64,000 bases of DNA. It comes from Mortierella sp. BCC40632. Lineage: Eukaryota > Mortierellomycota > Mortierellomycetes > Mortierellales > Mortierellaceae. Within the stretch, counting starts at the first letter, position 1. Every line of letters begins with the position of its first letter. Position numbers and translations under genes: made by a program. This document shows positions 11,385 through 22,100 of this stretch, piece by piece. The notes beneath the pieces were generated by a model that was given only the letters and a program-made list of their open reading frames with translations, did no database searches and had not been told where the DNA came from. The stretch is taken from assembly GCA_011634665.1 (NCBI GenBank), contig WAEK01000011.1, forward strand, positions 947,001-1,011,000. The letters run 5' to 3'.

Positions 11385-11601
11385 GTTAGGGGTAAGTGTC
11401 AAGAACCTGACAAAGCTGGTCAAGGGTGGAAGAACTGAAGGTGTATGAGAGGAGAAAGGGAAAGGAATAGGACAAGGGCTGGTTCAGGACAGTACTGTTT
11501 ATTTCTGGATGGAGGGCAAAGGCTACGGGGAGGTTGGGGTTCTTTTACTAAATATTGGGCTATACTTGGATGAGTCATCCCGACTCTTTACTGCGGGTTG
11601 C

Positions 11602-11825
11602 TGCGGGTGGCTAGAGTGAATCCAAAGTTCGATCAATGATTTCTAAAGGAATGCAATAGAAAAGGCGATCGTGGAAGTCGGAGTAAGTCTGCTTTATTAA
11701 GGATAGTGGGGGAAGGGTATTTATACAGGTTGAGGGACTATTTGGGGGCGCGGATAGTGGCGTGCCACTATGTTGTACAGAGGTAGGCGCAGCAATGTGG
11801 CTGTCATATTTCACCACCTCTCCCT
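11602..11825 (-). mobile_element. Probable LTR fragment of an unidentified Ty3-type element
   Basis: The plus strand shows CTTTATT followed about 25 nt later by GTATTTATAC, so the minus strand has a TATA box closely followed by an AATAAAG signal, the same compact arrangement as in the LTRs of element E. It runs into a pyrimidine-rich CACCACCTCTCCC, which could be a reversed polypurine tract. Boundaries are not defined. Confidence 0.35.
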
Positions 11826-11910
11826 TGCTCCACCCCATCAAATTGAATATGGCTGACGGTCAGAGTAGCGCCTCTGGTCCTGTTACCCATTTCACCCAAC
11901 TCCCTCTTGG
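11820..11910 (+). mobile_element. Fragment of element A-family protease region
   Basis: About 90 bp (ctcccttgctccaccccat onward) match, with a few changes, the segment just after the protease active site in element A at 15280-15372. It ends where an AGTGTTTCTCAAAAA hAT-like end begins (about 11916), suggesting that the fragment was cut by or joined to a MITE remnant. Confidence 0.7.
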
Positions 11911-11953
11911 TATTAGTGTTTCTCAAAAAAAGCCCGAGCCAAAAAAGCTAGTC

Positions 11954-12216
11954 TGTCAAGGACAAATACAGGACTCTCCTTTAGAGACAGGAAGGTAAGG
12001 GCAAGGAAAGATATTTATTGCAGACTGACGGAAAGAGGATGGGCCTATCGCGCCCTTTTATACTAGATTGTTGTTCTTGCTCGAAAATAATAAACTTCAT
12101 CCTTTCCGAGTGCTCGCGCACTTCGGAAAGTATAACCCAATCTTTTTCCTCCATCTGCCGATGGAGGATACTTGCCCGCGATCCTATAGCAGGAGGAGAG
12201 TTAGTAGGACATGACA
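11954..12216 (-). mobile_element. Solo LTR of the element A family
   Basis: A 263-bp sequence beginning TGTCAAGGACAAATACAGG and ending GGACATGACA is the reverse complement of the 264-bp LTRs at 13653 and 23979, with a handful of substitutions. It includes the TTGCAGACT self-primer complement, the TATA box and the hairpin-forming gcacttcgg region. No internal element sequence is attached. The flanking 5-mers (TAGTC and GTTGG) do not match, so the usual solo-LTR footprint is missing. Confidence 0.88.
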
Positions 12217-12559
12217 GTTGGCCACTTTGCATCATGTACCTCTGTACTACATTGTGGACAAGCGACTAACTAAGGTCACAAATAGTCTCTCAATTATAAT
12301 ATATACTCTTCCCCCAGTTTCTTTCATATAGCAGAATTAGTGTGACCTCCTCAATCGTTTTTCCAAATTGAATTTTTCATGCTCTATTATAACAGTATAG
12401 AGTAATATACGATTATTCTTTCACATAATCATGACTTCTTGCCTGCTTCTTACTTTCCCCTTGTCCCTATACTCCGATCTTTATTTGTCTAGTCTTAGTT
12501 TCTGATACTGAGATCTTGTAAACGCGATTAAGTGTACTCCTTGGTGTTTTTTATCTTAA
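12217..12559. other. AT-rich spacer, nothing recognised
   Basis: No open frame or repeat of note. It lies between the solo LTR and the Helitron-like end. Confidence 0.4.
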
Positions 12560-12610
12560 CTAGCAGTTGCCCGCGGCTCCGCTCGCGGTTTTTTTTTTTT
12601 TTTTTTTTAT
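12560..12610 (-). mobile_element. Possible Helitron 3' end
   Basis: Read on the minus strand, a GC-rich hairpin (CCGCG...CGCGG arms, plus-strand 12571-12588) is followed about 7 nt later by CTAG and then T. That is the hairpin-CTRR-T layout of Helitron 3' termini. A poly(T) run adjoins it on the plus strand. No Rep/helicase ORF or 5' TC end was identified, so this would be a non-autonomous copy or fragment. Confidence 0.4.
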
Positions 12611-12676
12611 TTCGCCCGCCTATATTGAGATCTATCACTACTTAAGTGTTGGATGAGCTTGAGAGCTAGCAAGAGG

Positions 12677-13406
12677 CTAAGAGCATTTTGTCCGCGAACT
12701 ACATGGTAAACCTGAGCACAATGAACTTTTTCCTTTCCGGCCCATCCTTCCGACTGTGGTGATGGCCGATCTTGTTTCCTTCTCTTTCGTTGTCAAGATG
12801 CCACTATGCTGCTTACAATTTTCATTCCTATCAGATCTTCTTAGATTGACTGGTTCCCTAGCTGTTTGATGAGACCGGTCTGATTGAGTCTTGATCTTTA
12901 TTTCCCTACGAAGCCTGTCCATGTTTTGTTGGCGCCTGATCGATCACGCAGTTTCCGCATCTCTTGTTGTTGCAGCTTAATTGTAACTTCGCTCTTAGCT
13001 TGTTGTATTAACATCTCGTCACCAAGCCATTGAAGTGAGTCCTCCTGTTGAATTGGATTCTCCAGCAGTTGGAACAGCTCTTCCATTTGTTGGTACGGAT
13101 TATAACAGCAACGAGGTTTGAGAATAAACTGCCCTTTATTGTGAGGGAGAGAGGAGGTGTATTTATACTATTGCACCTTCCCCTTATAAAAAAAAAAACA
13201 CACTATCTGTCCTGAACCTAATCCGAAAAAATAAGCTCTCTTTGTCGTTTGCCGTTTTCATTGTGGAGTGTGAGACACTCCCTTATAGCCTCCTGGTTCG
13301 ATTGAATTGATTCCAAGAGTCGGTCCTCACGCGTGTTGAGCAGAGCCAACTCCAGTCTTTTATGGCTCTGTGTCGCTATCCTGAGCTCAGGGACTAGTTC
13401 CGGCAT
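12677..13406 (-). pseudogene. Broken unassigned gene with helical C-terminal segment
   Basis: Three minus-strand open frames (13218-13406, 12898-13086, 12677-12922) have charged, helix-like composition, including RIATQSHKRLELALLN and QQAKSEVTIKLQQQEMRKL segments. They are split at 13088-13200 by an LTR-like piece (CTTTATT and GTATTTATAC spaced as in other LTRs here). The 5' side is cut at 13418 by a B-family LTR. It could be the coiled-coil tail of a host or transposon protein. No function is assigned. Confidence 0.3.
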
Positions 13407-13417
13407 GTCTGGGGAGC

Positions 13418-13652
13418 TGTCAAAGAGTACACTTGCTTGTCGCGTCTTTGAGATGCTTGGGATATGTTGTCAGGTCCACAGCGAACAAGGAATGCCTCCC
13501 TGTCTGACCTGACATACCACAGAAAATAGCTAGCCTGATAGTCATCTCCGTAGTATTTATTCCCTCTTCCCTCCCTCGAATAAACAGCAGTTAGTAACTC
13601 ACCTCTTGTCCCTAGCCTTTGTCCTAGTCCCTGTCTTTGTTCTTCTCCTTCC
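13418..13652 (+). mobile_element. Diverged B-family LTR, cut by element A
   Basis: Starts TGTCAAAGAGTA and ends in the run GTCCTAGTCCCTGTC...CTCCTTCC, which is the reverse complement of the LTRs of element B, but with many more differences than B and B' show. The last ~23 bp of the LTR are missing because element A begins there. It is therefore an older B-family insertion. Confidence 0.82.
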
Positions 13653-13916
13653 TGTCATGTCCTATTAACTCTCCTCTTACTATAGGATCGCGGGCAAGTA
13701 TCCTCCATCGGCAGATGGAGGAAAAAAGGTTGTGTTATACTTTCCGAAGTGCGCGAGCACTCGGAAAGGATGAAGTTTATTATTTTCGAGCAAGAACAAA
13801 AATCTAGTATAAAAGGGCGCAATAGGCGCATCCTATTTCCGTCAGTCTGCAATAAATATCTTTCCTTGCCCTTACCTTCCTGTCTCTAAAGGAGAGTCCT
13901 GTATTTGTCCATGACA
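13653..13916 (+). repeat. 5' LTR of element A
   Basis: 264 bp, TGTCATGTCC...GTCCATGACA, essentially identical to the 3' copy. It contains an internal inverted pair (CTTTCCGAAGTGC / GCACTCGGAAAG) and a TATAAAAGG promoter box. Confidence 0.95.
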
Positions 13917-13925
13917 TTGCAGACT
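13808..13925 (+). promoter_or_regulatory. Promoter and self-primer/primer-binding pair of element A
   Basis: TATAAAA lies at 13808-13814. Thirty-six nt downstream, AGTCTGCAA (13844-13852) sits where transcription should begin. Immediately after the LTR, TTGCAGACT (13917-13925) is its exact reverse complement, and the match ends at the presumed first transcript base. No TGG-type tRNA primer site is present. This is the arrangement of Tf1/sushi-type elements, whose reverse transcription is primed by the folded 5' end of their own RNA; use here is inferred. Confidence 0.75.
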
Positions 13926-13975
13926 CACCAACATCCTGCCACCTTCCCCAGCATATCCCCTACTCCCACTATTCC

Positions 13976-15082
13976 ATGTCCAATCCCAACGAGACCACTC
14001 AAGGTCTCTTCACCTTCCATGCCCTGCTGGACCAAGCCCAGCAAGGGAATCTTGACCCCTCCCAGTTTGTGATGCACATTCAGCACACATATGAGTCCCT
14101 CCAACAACAAATGACAAGCCTACAGCAAGAACTAGCCAATGCACAAGCCAATCAAGTCCCCGGTACCCCGAACCTCACTACAGCCTTGGCCGATCGACTT
14201 CATGAATCCGCACTGATGAGCCAGAGTGTTGCCTCTAGTATGCAACAAATTGTCGAAACCTTGACACACAGGCCCTCTTCCAATTCACGTCTTCTCACCC
14301 CTCTTTCCTCCAAGTTCAAAGGTGACAACTCTGAAATGAGCTTCTCCGATTTCAAAGCCAAGCTTGCCAGTTCCTTTGCCCGTTCTCCCGAGTCATTCCT
14401 ACTTGACAAGCACAAGATCCACTTTGCTCTCCTGTCAATGGAAGGTGCCCCATTCAAGATGTTCGCTCCCTATCTAAACAACGAAGTTGAAGATGTCGAT
14501 GGCCTCCTTGAAGATTATGGCGCGTTCCTGGATTCCATTGATGAGCTTTTCGGTGATCAGCTGGAAGTTGATGAGGCAGAAGACAAGATGAACAGTCTCA
14601 GGCAACACGGCAAGACAATGACCCAGTATATATCAGAGTTCAAGATCCTCCAAGCTAAGCTCAAATGGAACGAGTCTGCCCTGGTCTCCAAATTCAAGAA
14701 TGGACTATCGCATGAGGTCAAGACCGCCATGGTTCCGTATTGGCACACACTCCGATCTTTGAAAGACATCCAGTCCAAGGCAGCTACGGTGTACAACAAC
14801 CTTAGTCGCGGTCCCTCTCGACACACGAATGGCTCCGCCCCCAAGAAGCCCACACCCTCTCCTCGGCCCCAATCAACCAATACACCAGCCCCCCTCTCCT
14901 ATGGCCATGGACCTGGATGCCTTGCGTGCCCGTCGAATCTCCGAAGCCGAAAACAACGCCGTCGCGATAATAACCTATGCCTTTACTGCGGTGGCTCAGG
15001 TCACATAGCCAACGAATGTCCTGTCAAGAGGTCCCGCATTGCCACCATTATGGCTGAGGTACAGGAAAACGACGAGGCCTAG
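13976..15082 (+). CDS. Element A gag polyprotein
   Basis: Open frame of 368 codons starting 60 nt after the LTR. The N-terminal part is Gln-rich with a coiled-coil look (residues 25-60). The middle has the gag capsid pattern (FSDFKAKLASSFARSP, a MTQYISEFKILQAKL helix). Near the C-terminus is a CCHC knuckle, C-L-Y-C-x4-H-x4-C, after the basic RRRDN. Gag forms the particle that packages element RNA. The frame is intact. The following protease lies in another frame (-1 relative to gag) and overlaps the gag end, which may be programmed frameshifting or an indel. Confidence 0.92.
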   Translation: MSNPNETTQGLFTFHALLDQAQQGNLDPSQFVMHIQHTYESLQQQMTSLQQELANAQANQVPGTPNLTTALADRLHESALMSQSVASSMQQIVETLTHRPSSNSRLLTPLSSKFKGDNSEMSFSDFKAKLASSFARSPESFLLDKHKIHFALLSMEGAPFKMFAPYLNNEVEDVDGLLEDYGAFLDSIDELFGDQLEVDEAEDKMNSLRQHGKTMTQYISEFKILQAKLKWNESALVSKFKNGLSHEVKTAMVPYWHTLRSLKDIQSKAATVYNNLSRGPSRHTNGSAPKKPTPSPRPQSTNTPAPLSYGHGPGCLACPSNLRSRKQRRRDNNLCLYCGGSGHIANECPVKRSRIATIMAEVQENDEA

Positions 15083-15084
15083 GT

Positions 15085-16830
15085 CCACCGACAGACTGGA
15101 CACTAGGCCAAGTCCTCGCCTCTTCTGACCCCTCTCCACCCAGAGTCTGTCTCCTTGTTAAGGCTGTTCTAGCACTGCCCAACCAAAACCCTATCCATAT
15201 CAAAGCACTTGTCGATTCCGGAGCTCAAACCTCCTTCATTGATCATTCTCTTGTCCAAAAGCACTCAGTCCCCACCACTCCCTTGCTCCACCCCATCCAA
15301 TTGAATATGGCTGACGGTCAGAGTAGCGCCTCTGGTCCTGTTACCCAGTTCACCCAACTTCCTCTTAGTATCGATAACCATCATGAGATCGTTACCCTCC
15401 ATGTCACCAAACTCCAACGCCAGTCTGTTATCCTTGGAATAGACTGGCTCGAAAACACAACCCTCTTATCAATTGGAAAGAACACGTCATTCTCTTCCGA
15501 GACCTGTATTGCAATAAACACTGTTTTGAACAGTATCCTGTCTTGTCCCATGAGTCACTCGACTCTTCTGTCCTGTCTTGTATTGTTGTTGATGATCCTT
15601 GTCCTAGTCTTGAACATTATTCCTTATGCCAAATATCCAGTGTAGATGTCCCTGATGAAAGCCTGTCCGAGTCTAGTCCTGATCCTCTTTTGCATTCCTG
15701 CCTAGTGAATATATTCCGAATTCGCCCCGCTCTTCAAAGATCGAGAAATAGGAAGATTGCCTCCCCACAGAGAATGTGATCACGCCATCCCCTTAGAGCC
15801 TGAAGCCAAGACCCCTTATGGTCCCTCTACACACTCTCTCACAGGTGGAACTGAAGGCTCTCCGAGAATACCTTGATGAAAACTTGGAAAAAGGCTTCAT
15901 TCGTAAATCAGAATCTCCTGCAGGAGCTCCTGTCCTATTCGTACCTAAGAAAGGTGGAAAGTTACGTCTCTGTGTAGACTACCGAGCACTAAACAAGATC
16001 ACTGTCAAGAATCGTTGCCCATTACCCCTGATATCAGAGACCCTTGAACGACTTGGCTCGGCCCGCATATTTACCAAGCTTGACCTTAAAGGGGCCTACA
16101 ACCTGATAAGAATTGCGAAAGGCGATGAGTGGAAGACAGCCTTTCGCACTCGTTATGGGCACTTCGAGTATACCGTGATGCCGTTTGGCCTGACCAATGC
16201 ACCTGCTACCTTCCAAGCGTTTATCAACGACGTCCTGCGAGAAGCCCTTGACGAACATGTCGTTGCGTATATGGACGACATCCTGATCTATTCGCCAGAC
16301 ACCGAGACTCACAGGACCCATGTACGAAGGATCATGCAATTGCTGATGGACGCCGACCTACAAGTGAGCGCAGAAAAGTGTGAGTTCAATGTAACCAAGG
16401 TAGAATTTCTTGGCTATGTTATCTCGCCAGATGGCATCTCAATGGACCCCAAGAAAGTCGCTGTAGTCCTCTCCTGGCCCACACCCACGTCTGTCCGTGA
16501 TATCCAAGCATTCCTCGGGTTTGCCAACTTCTATCGACGATTCATCAAGTTCTTTTCGGGGGTCGTGTCCGCCATAACTCGACTGCTCAAGAAAGGAGTC
16601 CCATTTGAGTGGGACGCTAAAGCGCAAGAAGCCTTTGATAATTTAAAAAGGTTGTTCACATCAGAGCCAATCCTGCAACATTTCGACCCTGCCAAGCCCT
16701 GTTTCCTCGAGCCCGATGCTTCCAAGGATGCCATTGGCATGATTTGTAGCCAGCCAGATGACAATGGAGTCTTACGCCCCATTGCCTTTCATTCCAGGTC
16801 ACTATCCGGCCCTGAAAGGAACTACCATGT
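15085..16830 (+). pseudogene. Element A protease and reverse transcriptase (5' part of pol)
   Basis: The aspartic protease site D-S-G-A is at 15214-15225 in the -1 frame relative to gag. A frameshift near 15455 (probably one A lost from an A run) and others to about 15780 break the linker. From 15818 a 344-codon open frame holds reverse transcriptase: LDLKGAY, the [11 protein letters not shown] block, and the catalytic YMDD at 16268-16279, then the start of RNase H (LEPDAS). It is cut within RNase H at 16830 by element B; the frame resumes at 22101. Confidence 0.88.
16826..16830 (+). repeat. Target-site duplication of element B, left copy (CATGT)
   Basis: CATGT before B's left LTR is repeated at 22096-22100 after its right LTR. 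Joining the flanks with one copy restores the RNase H text N-Y-H-V-H-D-T-E-L-L-A, confirming a simple insertion. Confidence 0.95.
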
Positions 16831-17097
16831 TGTAACAAGGCAAGAGGAATAGGGAAGGAGAAGAACAAGGACAGGGACTAGGACAAAGGCTAGGGACAAG
16901 AAGTGAGTTACTAACTGACGTTTATTGAGAAAGAAAGAGAGGAAATAAATACTAGAGAAGATATGTAGAAAAAGGGGTGAACCCTTTCCATGGAGCGCGG
17001 CAATGGGGGAAGAAAATTCGTGTCCGTCCGTACAGATCGAAACATTCCAGCAAGGACATTCTCAAAGAGACGCACCAAGGTAGCATACTCTTTGACA
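16831..17097 (-). repeat. 3' LTR of element B
   Basis: 267 bp, plus-strand ends TGTAACAAGG...CTCTTTGACA. The minus strand has AATAAAC and a GTATTTATTT stretch. It matches the other three full B-family LTRs in the window. Confidence 0.94.
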
Positions 17098-20000
17098 CTC
17101 CCCCTCTTAAAAGAGGTCCTTCTCCTTGAGAGTATCTCGGTAATCTTGAATAACATCCTGTGCGTTCTCGAGGTCTTCGAGCGTCTGCCAAGTGCTATCT
17201 TTTACCGGGAAACCAACCCATTTGACTAGGAATTTAATTAGACCTTCCTTTGTCTTCTTGTGCTTGACGATTCGCTCCACCTCATAGGGCTGTTCATAGT
17301 ACTCATCGCTATCGTCAATGAGAGGTTCCTTGTCAGGCCTCAGCTCTTCATTATCCGCAAACTCGTCACTCCTACGAGTAGTAGCCCTGAGCTTGGAGAC
17401 GTGGAACACAGGATGCAGTCGACTTCTAGGGAGGTAACTGCAACTTGTAGTTCAAGGGACTTGGTTGAGCAATAATTTTGTAAGGTCCTAGGAATGGTCT
17501 CCTCAGTTTGTTGACCTTCTTTGTCGCATTTTCCGTGGCGGTTTTGATATCGGTTGCGTCGATATAGACAAGATCGTCTATTTCAAATATGGCCTCGCGT
17601 CTGTGGGCATCGTACTGGTCAGAGTACTTTTTGTGACTGTCTTGGATAGCGTCATAAACAATTCGGAATCTCGCTTGGTGTTTCTCCATCTCTTCTTTCA
17701 CATTAGGTTGTTTGACCACATGAGCTTTTTTTCCGTCAAGAGTGTCGCTGGTGTTAACGGTACGTGTCCATACATCACTTCGAATGGGCTAAGTCCTGTA
17801 GCGGATGACTTGGCAGGAATTATGCGCAGACTCGGCATGGATGAGGGAATTCGTCCCAATCATCGTGAGCCTCATTCGTGTATAAGCGCAGATACTGTTC
17901 CAAGGACTGGATGATTCGCTCTGCTTGTCCGTTTGATTGTTGATGTGTCTCAGCGGTTGACATGTTCAGACTCGTTCCAAGATGCTCGAAAAGGCTCTTC
18001 CAGAATGTACTGGTGGTGAATCTGGTGTCTCGGTCCGACACGATTGACTTGGGAACTCCATAATGTCGGAACACTTGCTGGAAAAAATATGTTGGCAACA
18101 TCCTTGGCGGTGCAACTGGTTTTGTGGCGACAAACACAGCGGCTTTACTAAACCTGTCCACAAATACTACTATTGCATCATGTCCTGCTTTCGTTTTAGG
18201 TAGATGTGTCACCAGGTCCATTGCAATGTGCGTCCAAGGTTTCTCTGGAATGGGTAATGGCTGCAATAGCCCCAGTTCTTTTGTCGTTCTGTGCTTGCTA
18301 AGTCGACACTCGTGGCACGAGCTAACATAATTTTTGACGGATTGCCACATGCCCGGCCAATAGTATCCTTCAGATAGCCGGACGTATGTCTTGTCAACAC
18401 CAAGGTGTCCTGCTAACGACGAGTCATGGATTTCCTTCATGATCGTAGACTTTTCCTCTGGTAGGTTGGGTACACATAATCGCATGTCTTTCTTAAGGTA
18501 GAGGAGGTTGTCATGGAGCGTGAACTCGTACGGGTTATTCTTTCCTTGAACTGCTCTAACTCGTTTCAACCAATCGCCAAAATCTTCATCCTCCTCGTAG
18601 GCCTCTCTGCAAGCTTCCAAGATTGTGGATCCGATTACTGGTTTTGACTCCATACTGGCTGCATCTTGGTAGTCCGGCCTTCTTGAAAGAGCATCAGGTA
18701 CAACATTGAGTGGTCCTTTTTTGTATCGTATCACAAAATTATACTCTGCTAGTTTTTCCATCCAGCGAATTTGGCGAGGACTGAGCGTGTTCTTTGTATC
18801 CAGATATTTTAGTGATTCATGATCGGTGAAAACAATAAAGGGCTCGGCTGTCGAATGCAGATATACTCGCCATTTTTGGAGTGCATGGACGGCGGCAAGT
18901 TGTTCTTTTTCATGGATTGGGTAATTAATCTCTGCAGCGGACAGTTTCCTTGATTCGAACGCGACTGGTCGACCGTTCTGCATTAACGCTGCACCAATAG
19001 CATATTTCGAGGAGTCGACATGGACTTCAACAGGGAGTTCGGGATTGAAGACAGCCAGGACTGGGGCGTTCATAATTGCCTTTTTCAATTTTTTGAACGC
19101 ACGTTTTTGTTCTTTCAACCATCGGAAGGTCACATCTTTTTTCAGTAGTTCAGTGAGGGGAGCGGCAATCTTGGCGAGCTTGTGAATGAAGCGATTCGGT
19201 AGTAGTTGACAAGTCCTAGAAACGATTGGATATCTAGGACACAGCGCAAGGCTGGCCACTCGGCTATTGCCTGGACTTTGGAGGGGTCGACCGATACGCC
19301 CTTGCTGGACACGATGTGTCCTAGGAAGCCAACTTCGCTCTTGGCAAATTCGCACTTGGACAGCTTGGCATACAGTCGATGTTCTCGTAATTTGCGCAAG
19401 ATAATTTCCAAATGAACTAAATGTTGTTCCATGTTCTTGCTGAATATCAATAGATCGTCGAGGTATATGATCACACAACCATCCAGTTCGGTTCGGAAAA
19501 CTTCGTTCATTAATGTCATGAAGGTGGCAGGAGCATTGGTCAATCCGAATGGCAGCACAAGGAACTCATATAGGCCGTATCTTGTGCGAAAAGCGGTCTT
19601 GTGTACGTCGTTTTCGTGAATTCGAACTTGGTGATAACCTGTTCGTAAATCCATTTTGCTAAACACTTCTGCGCCGTTCAGTCGATCAAGCAACTCATCA
19701 ATTCTTGGTAACGGATAAGTATTCCTGATTGTTTGTTTGTTCAATGCTCTGTAGTCAATGCACATTCTCAAGTCGCCTTCTTTTTTCCGCACAAACAATA
19801 CAGGAGCACCGTAAGGGGATTGACTAGGTCTAATGAACCCGTGTCGTAGCAGGTCATCAATTTGTTTTTTGAGCTCGTCCATTTCGGCCAAGGAAAGTTG
19901 ATAGGTAGGCCTAGAGGGCGGCGTCGATCCAGGAATCAGGTCAATGTGATGGTCTACTGACCGCTCAGGAGGTAGTTCTTTCGGGGAGTTCCTCTGGAAA

Positions 20001-20690
20001 TACATCGCTGTTTTTTCTAGGAGAACTTCTACCTCCGGTGGCTGACTTTCGCTTTTTCTTGTTATCCTCCTCGTTCGATCGCACAATGCACAAGTAGGCT
20101 TGGTGTTTTCCAAGGGAACGTTTGAATTGCATTGCGGACAATACTGGTTGGTGTGTCGGTCGGGTGTATCCTTGGATTACAATGTCAGGTTGAGAACGAC
20201 TCGGATGACGTGGTTGGCAAGGTCTAATATTGGTTGCGGTTTACTATGTGCCAGCCAACGTTTGCCCAGGATTGCTTCGAATTTCATGTCGACAACATTG
20301 AATTGGATTACTGGGCAAAAATTGTCGGCAAGTCGGAGTCGGATGTGGCAATATTGGGTACAAAGTGTTGGTTGGCCATTGCCAAACGCAACTGTTGTTG
20401 TTGATTTCGCTTTTTGACGTTGCGATATGAAGGCGCTTGACTACCTCGTAATTAATGTAACTTGCGGATGCGCCGCTATCTACCATAATGTCGATAGTAT
20501 GATCCTTGAAACGACCGGCCACATACATGAGAGGTTCGTCTTCGATTTCTTCTGGTAATTCAGGGTTAACTTCCTGACTGTTGGAATCTGGACATGGACT
20601 AGCAGAAAACTTATTATTCTGGGGACTGGGAGTGAAGGTTGAGTCGTCTGACTCACTACTGGATTCACGGGACACGGCACTACATTCTGC
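17098..20690 (-). pseudogene. Element B pol: protease, RT, RNase H, integrase, chromodomain
   Basis: Reading on the minus strand: protease D-S-G-A with the following [12 protein letters not shown] helix (about 20470), RT with [24 protein letters not shown] and catalytic YLDD (plus 19454-19465), RNase H (VHVDSSKYAIGA, FTDHESLKYL), integrase with the HHCC finger (ending C-H-E-C) and the GQAERIIQSL catalytic region, and a C-terminal chromodomain (YEVERIVKHK...FLVKWVGF) ending near 17107. The longest intact pieces are 552 codons (17820-19478) and 323 codons (19142-20113). At least four small insertions break the frame, most absent from B', where others occur. A chromodomain is expected to direct integration to methylated-histone chromatin. 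Confidence 0.9.
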
Positions 20691-21029
20691 ACTTGCAGGG
20701 ACTCGGGGCCAAGGCTACTATTGGTATCTTGAACAGGCAGCGGCTCACGTGAACCGACGACATTTAACGGGGTTGGACTGGGAATGGCACTCGCTGAGAA
20801 CCGGAAACCAACTTTGGTCTCGGAACTGGGATCAATTGTTAACCCACTTGGATCGACAATTTTAGGCTGGGGGAGGAGATACGAAGCTCACTTGAGCTGG
20901 AGGGACATGATTCTGATTGTTTAGAAATGTCACTCGACGTTTCTGGACAATTTGTGGGTTTAGGGGAACACTCCTTCTGGACAATCACCAATAACATTTA
21001 CGACCGTAGTCCCATATAAAGATCCAGAA

Positions 21030-21790
21030 TTCTTTATTGGGACGGGGCTTTTCCCCGACGCATTCTTTTTTTCTTTGCCTCACAGTTCTTGGCTTGATGG
21101 CCAGGTTGGTGACAATAGAAGCATGCACGATTTTTCCAGTCCGCTTGTTTTTGAGGACTCATCTTGTGCATGTTCATAGCGTCTAGCTCCATCGGTTCTG
21201 CTTGGCTATTCGAGGACTCAGGCCTTGCTGGTTCATGTTTGGGTTGTGGTTCCCAAGAATGTTGCTTCCCACGTTGGTACACTCGGTCGAGGCTCTCAGA
21301 CACTTGAACAATCGTGTACAGGTCTTGTCGAAGGCTTGGATTACCGGCGAAATGTTCTTGAAGTCTTTGTCCAAGCCCTTGGAGGAAGACCTGGATCGCT
21401 TCTGCCTCACTCATGTCAGTGAGGACAGAGCGTAGGGTTTCGAACTCATTGATGTAATCCGTGACAGACCCTTTCTGTTTTAGGTTGTACAATTTGCTAC
21501 GAGCGAACAATTTGGTGTTGGGGCTCGAGTAGCGTTTTTCCAACGCAGCCTTGAAACTGATCCAATCGTTATCATTGAGGACAGCTGGAAACGTAAGGGT
21601 CCGGACCCAGTTGCGCGCGTTGCCTTGGAGAAGAAGACGGCACCCCTTGGATCCGTTGACTCGCGTTGAGACTGAGAGCATCGCTATACTCTTCAATATC
21701 CTTGATCCAGTTGGAAACGTTTTCGTTTGGAAGGCCTTTGAATTCATGGAGATGGACATTTTTAACAAAGGTATCGAAGTGGTTAGGCAT
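21030..21790 (-). pseudogene. Element B gag
   Basis: Starts at ATG 21790, only 25 nt after the primer site. The frame shows a capsid domain (FDTFVKNVHLHEFKG, then FKAALEKRYSSP) and a CCHC knuckle (C-F-Y-C-x4-H-x4-C) followed by a Lys-rich tail. One extra C near 21642 shifts the frame between the N-terminal 72 codons and the rest; B' lacks that change and is open there. Confidence 0.85.
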
Positions 21791-21826
21791 AATGGAGGTG
21801 GTGGAAGGGAACTTCCTTTGCTACCA

Positions 21827-22095
21827 TGTAACAAGGCAAGAAGGAATAGGGAAGGAGAAGAACAAGGACAGGGACTAGGACAAAGGCTAGGGACAAGAAG
21901 TGAGTTACTAACTGACGTTTATTGAGAAAGAAAAAGAGAGGAAATAAATACTAGAGAAGATATGTGAAAAAAGGGGTGAACCCTTTCCATGGAGCGCGGC
22001 AATGGGGAAGAAAATTCGTGTCCGTCCGTACAGATCGAAACATTCCAGCAAGGACATTCTCAAAGAGACGCACCAAGGTAGCATACTCTTTGACA
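21827..22095 (-). repeat. 5' LTR of element B
   Basis: 269 bp, same ends as the 3' copy; the two differ by extra or missing single bases such as one G in GCAAGAAGG and one G in the GGGG run. Confidence 0.94.
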
Positions 22096-22100
22096 CATGT

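Larger units (their letters stand above)
16831..22095 (-). mobile_element. Ty3/chromovirus element B nested in element A
   Basis: 5265-bp element in minus orientation with LTRs of 267 bp (16831-17097) and 269 bp (21827-22095) that differ only by a few 1-nt changes. It has a polypurine tract beside the 3' LTR (minus AAGAGGGGGAG, 17098-17108) and a tRNA-type primer site TGGTAGCAAAGG beside the 5' LTR (plus 21815-21826). It encodes gag, protease, RT, RNase H, integrase and chromodomain. It is nearly identical to B' at 28084-33349 apart from small indels. Confidence 0.95.
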
